A DNA stretch of 64,000 bases from Bacillus sp. BA3 (GCA_002835675.1 PIZR01000006.1:53754-117753); one strand, 5' to 3'; positions 36,059-44,922 are shown, counted from the first letter of the stretch. The notes: generated by a model not told the origin, from the letters alone. Program-made: numbers and translations.

Positions 36059-36763
36059 TCAACTATTTGGCTGATTATTCTTGACTGGTTTTAATTTCAT
36101 AAATCCTTTGCCATCCAATGAAATATCCAGTTGCTGATTTATGACTAGCGAAAGCGGAAAGGTTTCCGACTTTTTATCCGAGAAAATCCAACGCCGTTTC
36201 CTTGGACCTAAAAGTAAAAATGAACCTGCTTCATGTTCCCCCATGAAATTCAATCCATCTTCACTTATTGCCTCACCCTTCCTTACAGGTACACCATTAC
36301 TGATCAACTGATTTCCCAAAGCCCTGACTTCATCTGTCGTAATGTTTATTTCACTGATGCACAGGACGTTTTGTGCTGAAAAAGACTCAGCCTCGGATTC
36401 GGGTGATACGGAATATCTCGATATGAACTCGACAATGTTGCCTGAAGGGTCTAAAAAATAAAAAGAATGTGCGTCTGAAAAGCTGAAATAAACTTCGTCA
36501 TCATCATCTTCTCTAGTCAATTTCACTTTTGATTTCGCCCATGCTTTTGCTGAAGTAAATAAATTGGTCGGTATGTTCATGGCAAAATGGTAAAAAGGCT
36601 TTCCTTTGTGATGATATTTTTTAATTTCAAGCACACTTTCCCCTGCCTTTATTACAAAATCATCATCAGTTTGCGATAATAACTCAAATCCTAACACATC
36701 AACATAAAAACTCCGCATTTCATCCCAGACATGACTGTACAAAGTGACCTTATTGATAATCAA
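36059..36763 (-). CDS. VOC (glyoxalase/dioxygenase fold) family protein
   Basis: A 234-aa protein with two VOC modules. The first (residues 1-118) has VTLYSHVWDEMRSFYVDVLGFEL, FYHFAMNIP and FYFLDPSGNIVEFI, with metal-ligand positions His10, His58-region and Glu113. The second half (VLCISEINITTDEVRALGNQL) is degenerate. It starts with TTG after GGAGGGGG. Relatives are called glyoxalase/bleomycin-resistance or catechol-dioxygenase-like, but function is unknown. Monocistronic. Confidence 0.8.
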   Translation of the reverse strand: MIINKVTLYSHVWDEMRSFYVDVLGFELLSQTDDDFVIKAGESVLEIKKYHHKGKPFYHFAMNIPTNLFTSAKAWAKSKVKLTREDDDDEVYFSFSDAHSFYFLDPSGNIVEFISRYSVSPESEAESFSAQNVLCISEINITTDEVRALGNQLISNGVPVRKGEAISEDGLNFMGEHEAGSFLLLGPRKRRWIFSDKKSETFPLSLVINQQLDISLDGKGFMKLKPVKNNQPNS

Positions 36764-36905
36764 CGCTCAATCCCCCTCCACTTAACAAATATTGTAAAGA
36801 TATCCTGCATTTATGCAAACATTCCGTACTATTCAAAATCTATATAATTCTATTCACTCTCCCTGTTTTTACCACAAATATCCAATGGATTAGCGACAAG
36901 CCAAC

Positions 36906-36936
36906 TCAAAAAGGACCACCAAATCGGTGGTCCTCG
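36906..36936 (-). terminator. Terminator of the second pentapeptide gene
   Basis: AGGACCACC pairs with GGTGGTCCT around GATT, followed on the minus strand by TTTTTG. Confidence 0.85.
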
Positions 36937-37000
36937 CTTCAGCTTCATTGAAGATCTCGCAGTTTACTCTCCATTAGCTCAATTTACATCTTAAAAAGGT

Positions 37001-37648
37001 TCACTCTTTAATTTTCAGTCCAAGCATGGCTGCAAAGACTATAGCTTGGTCCGGGGAAACTTCGCATCCCTTTAAATCCTCTGGTGATACGGTAAGCCTT
37101 TGAAATGTAGAACTGCTAATATCAATTCCTTTGAGCGGTGTCCGGGAAAAGTTCACTTCATTTAATCTGCATGTTTCGAACTTCACTTTAATGAATTTAC
37201 ATTCATAATAATCAGCACTTTCCAATGAGCAATGATCGAACTTAACTTGCTTTAAACTGGAATAACCAAAAGCACTTAAATTAAGGTTGCAATTCTCAAA
37301 TGAGACATTCCCTAAACTTGCGTCAGACAGGTTAATGCCTAAAAGTTTGGACTCTTTGAATTCCACCCGATGAATCGAGCCGCCCATGAAATCGGCATTC
37401 GTCAAATCGCAATGATCAAAAATGACATCCGTCAGCTCAATATTCCTGAATGATACATCGCTGAATGTCACATTTTTAAAAACAATCTGTGATAATACAA
37501 TTTTTTCCATATTTTCTCTATCGATCGTGCAATTAGTTATGATACAGGACTCAAGATAAGGCTCATCTTGATAATATATTTCCTGAAAGTTCGCTTGGGG
37601 TAAGTCATGGGGAATCTTTGGCTGTTCAATTTTTATTTTGCCTGACAT
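37001..37648 (-). CDS. Pentapeptide repeat protein
   Basis: A 215-aa protein almost wholly built of pentapeptide repeats: about 25 turns of the type (V/I)xFxx or LxxAD/N, e.g. DVIFDHCDLTNADFMGGSIHR. It should fold as a right-handed quadrilateral beta-helix. There is no helical prefix, unlike the protein at 9488. Ribosome site AAGGTG. Function unknown; some relatives (Qnr, MfpA) mimic DNA and guard gyrase, but nothing in the sequence proves this. Own terminator. Confidence 0.85.
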   Translation of the reverse strand: MSGKIKIEQPKIPHDLPQANFQEIYYQDEPYLESCIITNCTIDRENMEKIVLSQIVFKNVTFSDVSFRNIELTDVIFDHCDLTNADFMGGSIHRVEFKESKLLGINLSDASLGNVSFENCNLNLSAFGYSSLKQVKFDHCSLESADYYECKFIKVKFETCRLNEVNFSRTPLKGIDISSSTFQRLTVSPEDLKGCEVSPDQAIVFAAMLGLKIKE

Positions 37649-37841
37649 ATTATCACCTTTTCGCTTTATTCTTCAATCACTGGATAACCCTATATCCAAC
37701 CGATAAGGGTTCATCGCCGGTAATATAGCAACTGGTCTACTAAATTTCGACTTAACTATAAACTACATTTCAGTGAAGTTCAATCTAAGAATTTCGCGGA
37801 AATGACTATTATTTTTAGTTATTTTGTGTCATCTTTCCACA

Positions 37842-37866
37842 AAAAAAGCTGCCTCATTGGCAGCCT
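37842..37866 (-). terminator. Terminator of the DUF4306 gene
   Basis: GGCTGCC and GGCAGC(C) pair around AATGA, followed by TTTTTTTG on the minus strand. Confidence 0.82.
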
Positions 37867-37869
37867 TGC

Positions 37870-38358
37870 TTACTTCATGAACGTATTGAATCCTCTTGGC
37901 ATCTTGAAATAATATAGAACTCCACTAAATATGGCTATCATTCCACCTATCAGAAAAAGTGCTTGAAAGATATTTCCTCCAATAGTCGGGGAATTGGATA
38001 CAAAACCACTTGAAAGCAGAAAAAGGATACCCAATCCAAAGAAGAATAGAGCCATTTTTTTAATCCTTCTTTTGAATAGGATATATCCCGTAAGTATGAT
38101 AAAGTACGATGCGGCTAAGACCATAAGAAGTGGAAATAGCGGCTTGAATTTTGCGGCATACACGAAATAATCAAAACTCGAAATATCATCTGCTTCCATC
38201 CTCTGATCATCATTAACTTGTGTGAAATGGGTGGAATACTTCCATTCCCAAGGTCTATCCAGGATTTCACTGCCTTCGTACCAGGTACAAAACATAAAAA
38301 CGATAAAGAAAAGTGCAGTGATAATCATTTGTAAAAAATTTCTAAATGCCAATATCAT
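37870..38358 (-). CDS. DUF4306 (YjdJ-like) membrane protein
   Basis: A 162-aa protein with four membrane helices: one N-terminal (MIITALFFIVFMFCTWYEG), then three closely spaced (PLLMVLAASYFIILTGYIL; ALFFFGLGILFLLSSG; ALFLIGGMIAIFSGVLYYF). The first loop contains the family-like DRPWEWKYSTHFT segment and SFDYFVYAAKFKPLFP that I recall from B. subtilis YjdJ. Function unknown. The ATG sits only two bases behind GGAGG, so the TTG six bases on may be the real start. Confidence 0.72.
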   Translation of the reverse strand: MILAFRNFLQMIITALFFIVFMFCTWYEGSEILDRPWEWKYSTHFTQVNDDQRMEADDISSFDYFVYAAKFKPLFPLLMVLAASYFIILTGYILFKRRIKKMALFFFGLGILFLLSSGFVSNSPTIGGNIFQALFLIGGMIAIFSGVLYYFKMPRGFNTFMK

Positions 38359-38487
38359 CTCCTCCAGCTGTCATTATACCAATAAATGGTTAATTTTCAA
38401 CCCGAGCTTACGGTGTTAAAGCAATATGTAAACAAACACTGTTTCCTGAATAATATAATCTAACCACTTTTAAGGAGCGTTTGAGAT

Positions 38488-39135
38488 ATGATCACTCATG
38501 GAGATGACCTCCTTATTTCAGGAGCATGGTTACTTGGCATCGGCACACTTGTAGGTGCAATCGGGCAAACCCGGCAAACTTTAACGGGGACTAACCTCGG
38601 AAAAGATCTTGTCCTCAAAGGGAATGGCATTGAGGCCGTTGGAAATTCGCTGCAAGCAATCGGCCGTTCGAAAATGCTGAACTCGGATAATGAACGATCG
38701 GAAACCTATTTCATATTCGGTGCTTGGCTTGAGGCTATTGGCAATATCGCAAATGCAGTTGGAATAGATATGCAGTTGAGTGGTTCAGAGGAAGAGGGCA
38801 CCAGAACCGATGCACTTGGCAGTGGAATCCAAGGACTAGGTGCCGCATTTGAAGCATTCGGGGCATCATTGACGGAGGAGTCCATTTCACGCTCTTTTGA
38901 GATCAAGGGAAATGGACTCATTGCAGCCGGTTCTTTTTTGGAATCGGTCGGAAATATCTTCATTTTGAACGAAAAACGACGGATGGGAGAACAAATTCTT
39001 TTACTAGGCAGCTGGACCCAAGTTTTCGGTGCATTTATATTGATCGAGGCCTTTTCACTTGGCCCAGAACCCGAACCAGAGAAAGGGAAAGATGGACATA
39101 ACGGCCATTATAGCTATGCCAACTATTGCGTATGA
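38488..39135 (+). CDS. Repeat protein, DUF6944-like
   Basis: A 215-aa protein of six related units whose first glycines are at residues 12, 45, 78, 111, 141 and 174, a nearly constant 33-residue spacing. Each unit reads like G-x-x-(L/I)-x-x-(I/L/V)-G-x-x-x-x-A-(I/V/F)-G (GAWLLGIGTLVGAIG, GNGIEAVGNSLQAIG, GAWLEAIGNIANAVG). Glycine-spaced hydrophobic helices suggest a membrane-associated or tightly packed helical bundle. The tail is charged and ends SYANYCV. Ribosome site AAGGAG. I recall Bacillus DUF6944 members with such units; function unknown. Confidence 0.7.
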   Translation: MITHGDDLLISGAWLLGIGTLVGAIGQTRQTLTGTNLGKDLVLKGNGIEAVGNSLQAIGRSKMLNSDNERSETYFIFGAWLEAIGNIANAVGIDMQLSGSEEEGTRTDALGSGIQGLGAAFEAFGASLTEESISRSFEIKGNGLIAAGSFLESVGNIFILNEKRRMGEQILLLGSWTQVFGAFILIEAFSLGPEPEPEKGKDGHNGHYSYANYCV

Positions 39136-39360
39136 TTAAGGGGCCGTGAGTTCGTTCTTCCTCCGATCGGGATCTTCGAAATATACAGCATAATGATCCT
39201 TCCCACCGGCAATTAATGTTTGTCGGCATAAAGGATGGCAAATCCTCTGCCCATTAACTTTCTAGTGATCTCATCAACATGATGCCGGACCGACCCACTC
39301 CCCCTACGAGAGGTAATACAGCCAATTCCCCGCTCCCTTTATCAAAACCAACGTTTAAGC
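39136..39360 (-). pseudogene. Remnant of a VOC family gene
   Basis: In three frames of the minus strand one can read successive parts of a small VOC protein: VGFDKGSGELAVLPL, HHVDEITRKLMGRGFAILYADKH, then IAGGKDHYAVYFEDPDRRK before a stop at 39136-39138. The last part is the classic C-terminal beta strand with the metal glutamate-like region. At least two frameshifts and a lost N-terminus. It lies between two intact genes. Confidence 0.6.
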
Positions 39361-39370
39361 GCAGGTCCAC

Positions 39371-39772
39371 TTATTTTAAGATTCCGTCATAAACCTCTCC
39401 GCCACCATTTATTTTGATAATTTTCAGGCGATTGGTATTTTTGACGAAAACGGTTTTATATTGTTTTTCACCGTTCAATTCAATAAGGAATACTCGTTTA
39501 CCATCGTTATCCGTTTCCTTATTGAAAGTATAGTCTTCGTTGCCGATTTGCTCGATGATTTTGTCATATTCGGGCAAAGAAGACCACTTCTCATGTTTAG
39601 GACTTGTTTGAGTTTCTGTTTTCGAGGGTTGTTTTTGTTGTTCATTTTCAGTTTGGGTTTGATTTTCATCCGTTGTTTGGACTGATTTTTCCCCGTTTTC
39701 ATCCGCTTTGTCATTATTGCAAGCAGTTAGCATTGTTGCTGCGGCAATTAACGCGATCATAGATTTATTCAT
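39371..39772 (-). CDS. Putative lipoprotein, 133 aa
   Basis: Signal MNKSMIALIAAATMLTAC with lipobox LTAC (Cys18). A 35-residue linker rich in Glu, Gln, Asn and Thr follows, then a compact domain ending NTNRLKIIKINGGGEVYDGILK. Ribosome site GGAGATG. No family recognised. It is anchored to the outer face of the membrane. Confidence 0.7.
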   Translation of the reverse strand: MNKSMIALIAAATMLTACNNDKADENGEKSVQTTDENQTQTENEQQKQPSKTETQTSPKHEKWSSLPEYDKIIEQIGNEDYTFNKETDNDGKRVFLIELNGEKQYKTVFVKNTNRLKIIKINGGGEVYDGILK

Positions 39773-39881
39773 GCTTCACATCATCTCCTATTCCTATATT
39801 CCCATTCATTTTAACTAAAAACCTGATTTAACTAAACAACACAAACCCGAGTGGACAGAATGGATTTATTTTGGTATTATA

Positions 39882-39912
39882 GTTACCCAGGGTAACAATT
39901 ACTCACGATAAC
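39882..39912. promoter_or_regulatory. MarR operator candidates
   Basis: GTTACCC-A-GGGTAAC (39882-39896) is a 15-bp perfect dyad; ATTACTC-A-CGATAAC (39898-39912) is a weaker copy 16 bp on. Both lie in the 50 bp before the MarR start codon. Confidence 0.65.
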
Positions 39913-39928
39913 TATATATTGATAAGAG

Positions 39929-40357
39929 GTGTTTCTGATAAAGACTTTCCAAAAATTCTTTCAGCAATTATTGCTGCTGTACCGGCCGTTTGAAAATAAT
40001 CTTAATATCCAGCTGAACAAGCATGATTTACACAGGGCGCAATGGTCCATTTTACATTTCTTAATCAATAATGGTTCGGCGACGCTTGTAGAGCTTGCCA
40101 ATTACCAAAGCGTGGAGAAACCCACGATTACGAGGACCATTGCCCGCTTGGAAGAGCTGGGGTATGTCGAGCATGTGCCAAGCAAAGATAAACGCGAGAA
40201 AAGGATGCGGCTTACGGAGCTTGGCAAACAGGTCTACAGCGAAGTCCGCGTGACAATCGATCAATATGAACAGGAAATCTTGAAAGGGATCACGGAAGAG
40301 GAACAACTCGCTGCCATACGCATCATGGGCGAAATAAGAAATAACATTATAAAGTAA
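39929..40357 (+). CDS. MarR family transcriptional regulator
   Basis: A 142-aa winged-helix repressor: LHRAQWSILHFLINNGSATLVELA, recognition region SVEKPTITRTIARLEELGYVEHVPS and the wing DKREKRMRLTELGKQ. The start is unclear: GTG at 39929 has no spaced ribosome site, and the AAGAGGTG there would better serve a rare codon a few bases later. It ends 12 bp before an MFS transporter and surely regulates it. Two dyads upstream are probably its operators. Confidence 0.87.
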   Translation: MFLIKTFQKFFQQLLLLYRPFENNLNIQLNKHDLHRAQWSILHFLINNGSATLVELANYQSVEKPTITRTIARLEELGYVEHVPSKDKREKRMRLTELGKQVYSEVRVTIDQYEQEILKGITEEEQLAAIRIMGEIRNNIIK

Positions 40358-40369
40358 GGAGATAATAAC

Positions 40370-41569
40370 ATGGATCAATCCAGAACCAGACTGTGGACGA
40401 AGGACTTTGTCATCGTTTCGTCCATCAATTTTTTCATCACATTAATCTTTTATTTACTGATGGTGACACTTGCCATCTATGCTGTTAATGAATTGGATGC
40501 TTCTACAAGTGAAGCCGGACTCATATCGGGTATTTTTATTATCGGGACGTTAATCGGACGTCTGTTCATCGGCCGTTTCATTGATTCAATCGGCCGGAAG
40601 AAAACATTATTCATAGGCTTGATCTTTTTCACTTTGACAACACTTCTTTATTTTGTGGACCTTGGAATTGGCTTCCTGCTTGTTAACCGCCTGATTCATG
40701 GGATGGCGATGGGGATGGCTAGTACTGCGACAGGCACGATCGTCGCCCAGATCATCCCGGCAACTCGAAAGGGAGAGGGCATCGGCTATTACAGCATGAG
40801 TGCAACGCTTGCGACGGCAATCGGTCCTTTCATCGGTCTGTATATGGCTCAACATACAAGCTTCCAAGTCATTTTCAGTTTCTGCCTGGCTTTAGGGGTA
40901 ATCTCCCTGATTACAGCATTCTTCTTGTATGTCCCGGCATTGAAAGTGACGGCCAAAGTTACGGAAAGCAAAGGATTCAAGCTTTCCAATTTCATTGAAC
41001 CTAAGGCACTGCCCATCTCAATCATCACTTTGTTATTGGCATTCTGTTATTCCAGTGTCCTTTCTTTCATCAGTTTTTATGCCATTGAAATCGATCTGGT
41101 CAATACGGCAAGCTTCTTCTTTGTAGTTTACGCAGTAGCCGTATTGTTATCACGTCCTTTTTCAGGACCATTGATGGACCGGAAAGGATCGAACTTCATT
41201 ATGTATCCGGCTTTCATTATTTTCGGAATCGGCTTGCTGCTTCTAAGTATGACAACCAATAGTTTCACTTTACTGGCAGCTGGTTTCCTCATTGGCCTCG
41301 GATTCGGTAATATGCAATCAAGCTCGCAGGCGATTGCCGTTAAACTGACACCGCCTCACCGAATGGGGATGGCAACGTCCACCTTCTTTATCATGCTTGA
41401 TGCAGGACTTGGCTTCGGCCCTTATATTCTGGGATTCATCATTCCGGTAACAGGTTATAGCACACTTTATGTCATCTTGGGCGTTGTGGTCATCTTAACC
41501 TCCGTCCTTTACTACTTCTTGCACGGCAAGAAGGAACGTACAGCCAGAACGAACTTGGCTTCCATTTAA
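40370..41569 (+). CDS. MFS family efflux transporter
   Basis: A 399-aa protein of twelve predicted membrane helices. Motif A between helices 2 and 3 reads GRLFIGRFIDSIGRKKT, its copy in the second half reads SRPFSGPLMDRKGSN. The A-T-A-I-G-P-F-I-G segment after helix 4 resembles motif C of drug exporters. It follows a MarR regulator in one operon, a typical multidrug-resistance arrangement. Substrate unknown. Ribosome site AAGGAG. Confidence 0.9.
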   Translation: MDQSRTRLWTKDFVIVSSINFFITLIFYLLMVTLAIYAVNELDASTSEAGLISGIFIIGTLIGRLFIGRFIDSIGRKKTLFIGLIFFTLTTLLYFVDLGIGFLLVNRLIHGMAMGMASTATGTIVAQIIPATRKGEGIGYYSMSATLATAIGPFIGLYMAQHTSFQVIFSFCLALGVISLITAFFLYVPALKVTAKVTESKGFKLSNFIEPKALPISIITLLLAFCYSSVLSFISFYAIEIDLVNTASFFFVVYAVAVLLSRPFSGPLMDRKGSNFIMYPAFIIFGIGLLLLSMTTNSFTLLAAGFLIGLGFGNMQSSSQAIAVKLTPPHRMGMATSTFFIMLDAGLGFGPYILGFIIPVTGYSTLYVILGVVVILTSVLYYFLHGKKERTARTNLASI

Positions 41570-41574
41570 ATGAA

Positions 41575-41609
41575 AAAGGGATATCCTATTGGAGGATATC
41601 CCTTTTTAT
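41575..41609. terminator. Bidirectional terminator after the MFS gene
   Basis: AAAAGGGATATCCT pairs with AGGATATCCCTTTT around ATTGG, with A and T runs on either side, between convergent genes. Confidence 0.88.
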
Positions 41610-41636
41610 TTAACAGCTTCTAGCTATAGTTGGTCC

Positions 41637-42848
41637 TTATTTTATTTCCAGGTCATTGATATAAAGTTCAAAACTTTTGCTGTTCTTTTTATTTATGATT
41701 GTTTCACCTTTATATAAAGTCTTTCCAGTCTTTATATCTGCAATCAGAAGTTTGGCAGGTTTGTATGTTAATAAGCCATCCTGATTCATTCCGTTCAATA
41801 GGAAGTACACACGCCCGTTCTTAATGGCAGCGAAGTATTGTTCCATTTTATTAGCAGCTATATCCAGCTCCGTGTCATTCGTTAACGTTTGACTGCTGAG
41901 GTCAAACGTTTTAATGCGGTATTTACCTGATTTCATGTCAACTACATAAAGGTTTTTTCCGTCTGTATATCCTGATCTAGCCATGTCCAGGCTAAGTGAT
42001 TCTTTTTTAACCGTTTCTACTTTTTCCGTTTCATAATTATAAGATAAAAGCTTGCTTTCCTTTAGTTTTTCCTTAAAGCCATCCTCATGATTTACCCCTT
42101 TAATTAACGAAATGAATACCATGTTGTTTGGCTGGGAGGGAGCAAGATCGATTGGCATCTGAAAATCAACTTGTTCTTGGTCAGTAAAGGTTTCAGATAC
42201 AAGGGTTTTATCGCTCAAGACTTTTTTATTGGCTACATCGATCGTATACAAATGAACCTCTTTTGTCTGCTTTTCATTGTTGGAATTCACATCATTCATC
42301 GTTAAAACCTGTAGTTTTGAATGGACCAACTGCACATCCCTGACATCAGCATTCATGATTCTCCCTTGATTCGGAAGTTCAATTTGGAATGAAGTTTCCT
42401 CTTCGTCCTTCTTCTCCAGTAAACCGATATCAAACTTTGCTTCCATATTCCCGCTCTTTGTATATTTGCTATTCACCCAAGCGTAAGCGAGAAAATCATC
42501 GTCTTCATATAAAGAACTAATGTAATCCTTGCCACGCATAAATGAACGATGTTCTTTTACCAATCTTTCAATTATATGATCTTGTCTTCCAGTTAAGTTC
42601 TCCAAGTAAGACCTTTCGCTGGCATATGTCGTTGTATTGGATTCAATTGTTAATGGTTCATAAAATGTACTGCCATTTTGAAGCGTAGCATGTATGATCA
42701 CCGGATCAAGCTCTTTATCGCTGCCTTCCAGTGTCTTGAACGTATACTTTGGAAGGCTGGAAGCGGAGGAAGCTACTTTGACATAATAGGTCCCGATGCT
42801 TAAGATGACAACCATTCCAATAATGATGCTGCATAAATAACGTTTCAC
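41637..42848 (-). CDS. Membrane-anchored protein of the Ytr-like operon
   Basis: A 403-aa protein with one N-terminal membrane helix (YLCSIIIGMVVILSIGTYYVKV) and a long outer domain of beta-rich repeats, e.g. KNLYVVDMKSGKYRIKTFDLSSQTLTN and NGRVYFLLNGMN. This looks like a beta-propeller, but I cannot name the family. The GTG at 42848 is ten bases after AAAGGAGA; an earlier GTG at 42857 is too close. It is the last gene of the GntR-ABC operon, 24 bp after the permease, and may be its accessory protein. Confidence 0.65.
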   Translation of the reverse strand: MKRYLCSIIIGMVVILSIGTYYVKVASSASSLPKYTFKTLEGSDKELDPVIIHATLQNGSTFYEPLTIESNTTTYASERSYLENLTGRQDHIIERLVKEHRSFMRGKDYISSLYEDDDFLAYAWVNSKYTKSGNMEAKFDIGLLEKKDEEETSFQIELPNQGRIMNADVRDVQLVHSKLQVLTMNDVNSNNEKQTKEVHLYTIDVANKKVLSDKTLVSETFTDQEQVDFQMPIDLAPSQPNNMVFISLIKGVNHEDGFKEKLKESKLLSYNYETEKVETVKKESLSLDMARSGYTDGKNLYVVDMKSGKYRIKTFDLSSQTLTNDTELDIAANKMEQYFAAIKNGRVYFLLNGMNQDGLLTYKPAKLLIADIKTGKTLYKGETIINKKNSKSFELYINDLEIK

Positions 42849-42872
42849 CTTGTTCACTCTCCTTTAAAGTTG

Positions 42873-43700
42873 TTATACGGTAACGCGATTTTTCAATAAC
42901 CAAGCACCAAGCCAAACCGATAATCCTGTCAAAATGATCCCTATTGCGAGCATCAGGCCAAATAATTCATTAGGATAGAAATAGAAATTCCCGATTTCCA
43001 TTAAAACTGGGGCTAAAAACAACACCGCAGCGATTCCGCAATATAACAAGCCCATTATGATTCCTTTTATGCGGAAACTTCTTTCAAACATGATCGCCGT
43101 GAATAATATCGACATGATCATAAGTCCTATGCCATAGGAAAGCAGGAATTGCGTGAACGTGCTTGGGATGATCAATGACAAAATCGGAATGAGTTTCGTA
43201 ATGCTGTAAGTTGACATTTCATTCAAGAGCGCTTGTGGCACATTTGAATTAAATAGGGCATTTTCCATTGGTAAAATGATGATCTGGAAAGCAATCAACC
43301 CTAATACCATCAGGAAGATGGCCGTAGCTTTTGAAAGGTAGATCGATAATCTGGATGTTGGTAACATCAATAGACGATAAATGAACGTATTCTTTCCAAA
43401 CCAATCACGATACCAAATAAGGAAAATGTAAAAAATAAGGGCAACCGCACTCAGCGCTATCGGTCCTACAAACAAGAGGGCATGGGCGATATGGCTAAAA
43501 TCAATGCCTCCATAATTGGTAATATAAGCTGCTTCAGATAGTCTTTCTTCTTTCATGATATCCCTGGCATCTTTAAGAAGGCTTTTCGTTACGATGATCA
43601 CTCCGGCAAATTGCGAAACCAAGGTGATCAACATTAAGCTAAGATAGATTTTACTGAAACGGTTGATTTCAAAGTTCACTAATTTTAAATATCGCATCAT
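42873..43700 (-). CDS. ABC transporter permease (Ytr-like)
   Basis: A 275-aa membrane protein with six predicted helices (e.g. ALLFVGPIALSAVALIFYIFLIW; FGLMLAIGIILTGLSVWLGAWLL). The central TFIYRLLMLPTSRLSIYLSKA motif between helices 2 and 3 is typical of ABC-2-like permeases that sit in YtrA-type operons. The ATG overlaps the stop of the ATPase gene by 4 bp. Substrate unknown; relatives respond to cell-wall antibiotics. Confidence 0.82.
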   Translation of the reverse strand: MMRYLKLVNFEINRFSKIYLSLMLITLVSQFAGVIIVTKSLLKDARDIMKEERLSEAAYITNYGGIDFSHIAHALLFVGPIALSAVALIFYIFLIWYRDWFGKNTFIYRLLMLPTSRLSIYLSKATAIFLMVLGLIAFQIIILPMENALFNSNVPQALLNEMSTYSITKLIPILSLIIPSTFTQFLLSYGIGLMIMSILFTAIMFERSFRIKGIIMGLLYCGIAAVLFLAPVLMEIGNFYFYPNELFGLMLAIGIILTGLSVWLGAWLLKNRVTV

Positions 43701-44383
43701 GATTGATACACCTCTCTCATTACATCGACTACCGATTTCCCTTCCTCTTCCCGCATTTCTTCTGTATTGAACTCTTTAAGCACCGAACCGTTATCCAATA
43801 AAATGACCTTATCTATCAAATGTTCAATATCACCGATTTCATGGGTCGTGATGATGACTCCTCTATCTTCAATCAGGTGGCTCGCAAAGACATCGGCAAT
43901 TTGCTCGCGGCTAAACATATCGATTCCCGAAAATGGTTCGTCCATCAGTACATAATCGACGTCAAGGGACAAACCAAGCATCAGGTTGAGCTTAGCTGTA
44001 TTCCCTTTTGACAATTCCGAAATGCGATTCTCCTCTTTAAGCTTGAAAAACCCCATTAGCTGGTTAGCTCTTTCCGGATTCCAGGACGTATAGAAATCCG
44101 ACATGAAAACCATGGCCTGTTTAATGGTCATTTGCGGAAGCATGGTTGGTGCGTCCGGTATGAAGGTGATTTTTTCATAACTGTCCTTTGTCATCTTTTG
44201 ATCATCGATCAGGATTTCACCTTTATATGGCGTCAATCCCATGATCGCTTTGAGTGTAGTCGTTTTACCGACACCATTTATCCCGATCAGACAAGTGACT
44301 TCCCCTTTATTGGCTGTAAATGAAACATCATCCAAGATCTTTTTCCGTCCATAATTCTTGGAGATCTTTTTTACTTCAATCAT
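43697..44383 (-). CDS. ABC transporter ATP-binding protein (YtrB-like)
   Basis: A 228-aa ATPase. Walker A GINGVGKTTTLKA, signature ELSKGNTAKLNLMLGL (the family's S-K-G-N variant instead of SGGQ), Walker B VDYVLMDEPFSGID, H-loop TTHEI. This variant signature is typical of the YtrB group regulated by GntR repressors. The ATG overlaps the stop codon of the GntR gene by 4 bp. It powers the permease encoded next. Confidence 0.87.
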   Translation of the reverse strand: MIEVKKISKNYGRKKILDDVSFTANKGEVTCLIGINGVGKTTTLKAIMGLTPYKGEILIDDQKMTKDSYEKITFIPDAPTMLPQMTIKQAMVFMSDFYTSWNPERANQLMGFFKLKEENRISELSKGNTAKLNLMLGLSLDVDYVLMDEPFSGIDMFSREQIADVFASHLIEDRGVIITTHEIGDIEHLIDKVILLDNGSVLKEFNTEEMREEEGKSVVDVMREVYQS

Positions 44384-44760
44384 TGTTCTTCCTCCTCCCT
44401 TATTTCTTCCGAGTATTTTTCTTTAACCACACGAAGCAGTTCATCAACCGGTACATTAATCGGACGAATCGCATCGACAAACGTATCGACGGCTGCCAAA
44501 ATCAGTTCCTGCCTTACAGCCTGTAAAATCGTTTCATTCGTCGTGATTTGACTGGGGAAATTTCGTTCTGTATGAATCAAGCCCTGTTCCTCCATTTCTT
44601 TATACGCTTTTTGAGCGGTATTGGGATTTATATTAAGTGAAGCCGCCAGTTCTCTTCGAGAGGGAATTTCCTGCCCAGCCACGAAATTACCAATGGCTAT
44701 TTGTTCTTTAAAATGCCTAACGACTTGCAGATATACCGGTTCCCGGGTATTTACGTTCAT
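44380..44760 (-). CDS. GntR family regulator, YtrA subfamily
   Basis: A 126-aa protein with a winged-helix domain (REPVYLQVVRHFKEQIAIGNF, then PSRRELAASLNINPNTAQKAYKEMEEQGLIHTER) and only a short helical tail, as in the YtrA subfamily that represses linked ABC operons. The ATG at 44760 follows GGGGGTGG. First gene of a four-gene operon, with overlapping junctions to the ATPase. The dyad upstream is a likely operator. Confidence 0.88.
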   Translation of the reverse strand: MNVNTREPVYLQVVRHFKEQIAIGNFVAGQEIPSRRELAASLNINPNTAQKAYKEMEEQGLIHTERNFPSQITTNETILQAVRQELILAAVDTFVDAIRPINVPVDELLRVVKEKYSEEIREEEEQ

Positions 44761-44799
44761 TAAAACCACCCCCTATTTATTTAAAAAAGTCTGATATCT

Positions 44800-44825
44800 G
44801 TGTATGTACTAAGTGGTTCATACAC
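44800..44825. promoter_or_regulatory. Operator candidate of the GntR regulator
   Basis: GTGTATG and CATACAC form a 7-bp inverted repeat with 12 bp between, about 40 bp upstream of the regulator's ATG. Confidence 0.55.
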
Positions 44826-44878
44826 CTTATGGATGTACTATACCCGTAATACACCTAGCTGTCAACAACCAATTCCAA

Positions 44879-44922
44879 AAAAATGAAAACCCCGAATGCG
44901 CAGTGCAGTCGGGGTTTTCATT
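44879..44922 (-). terminator. Terminator of the AAA ATPase gene
   Basis: GAAAACCCCGA pairs with TCGGGGTTTTC around a GC-rich loop, then TTTTTTT on the minus strand. Confidence 0.87.
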
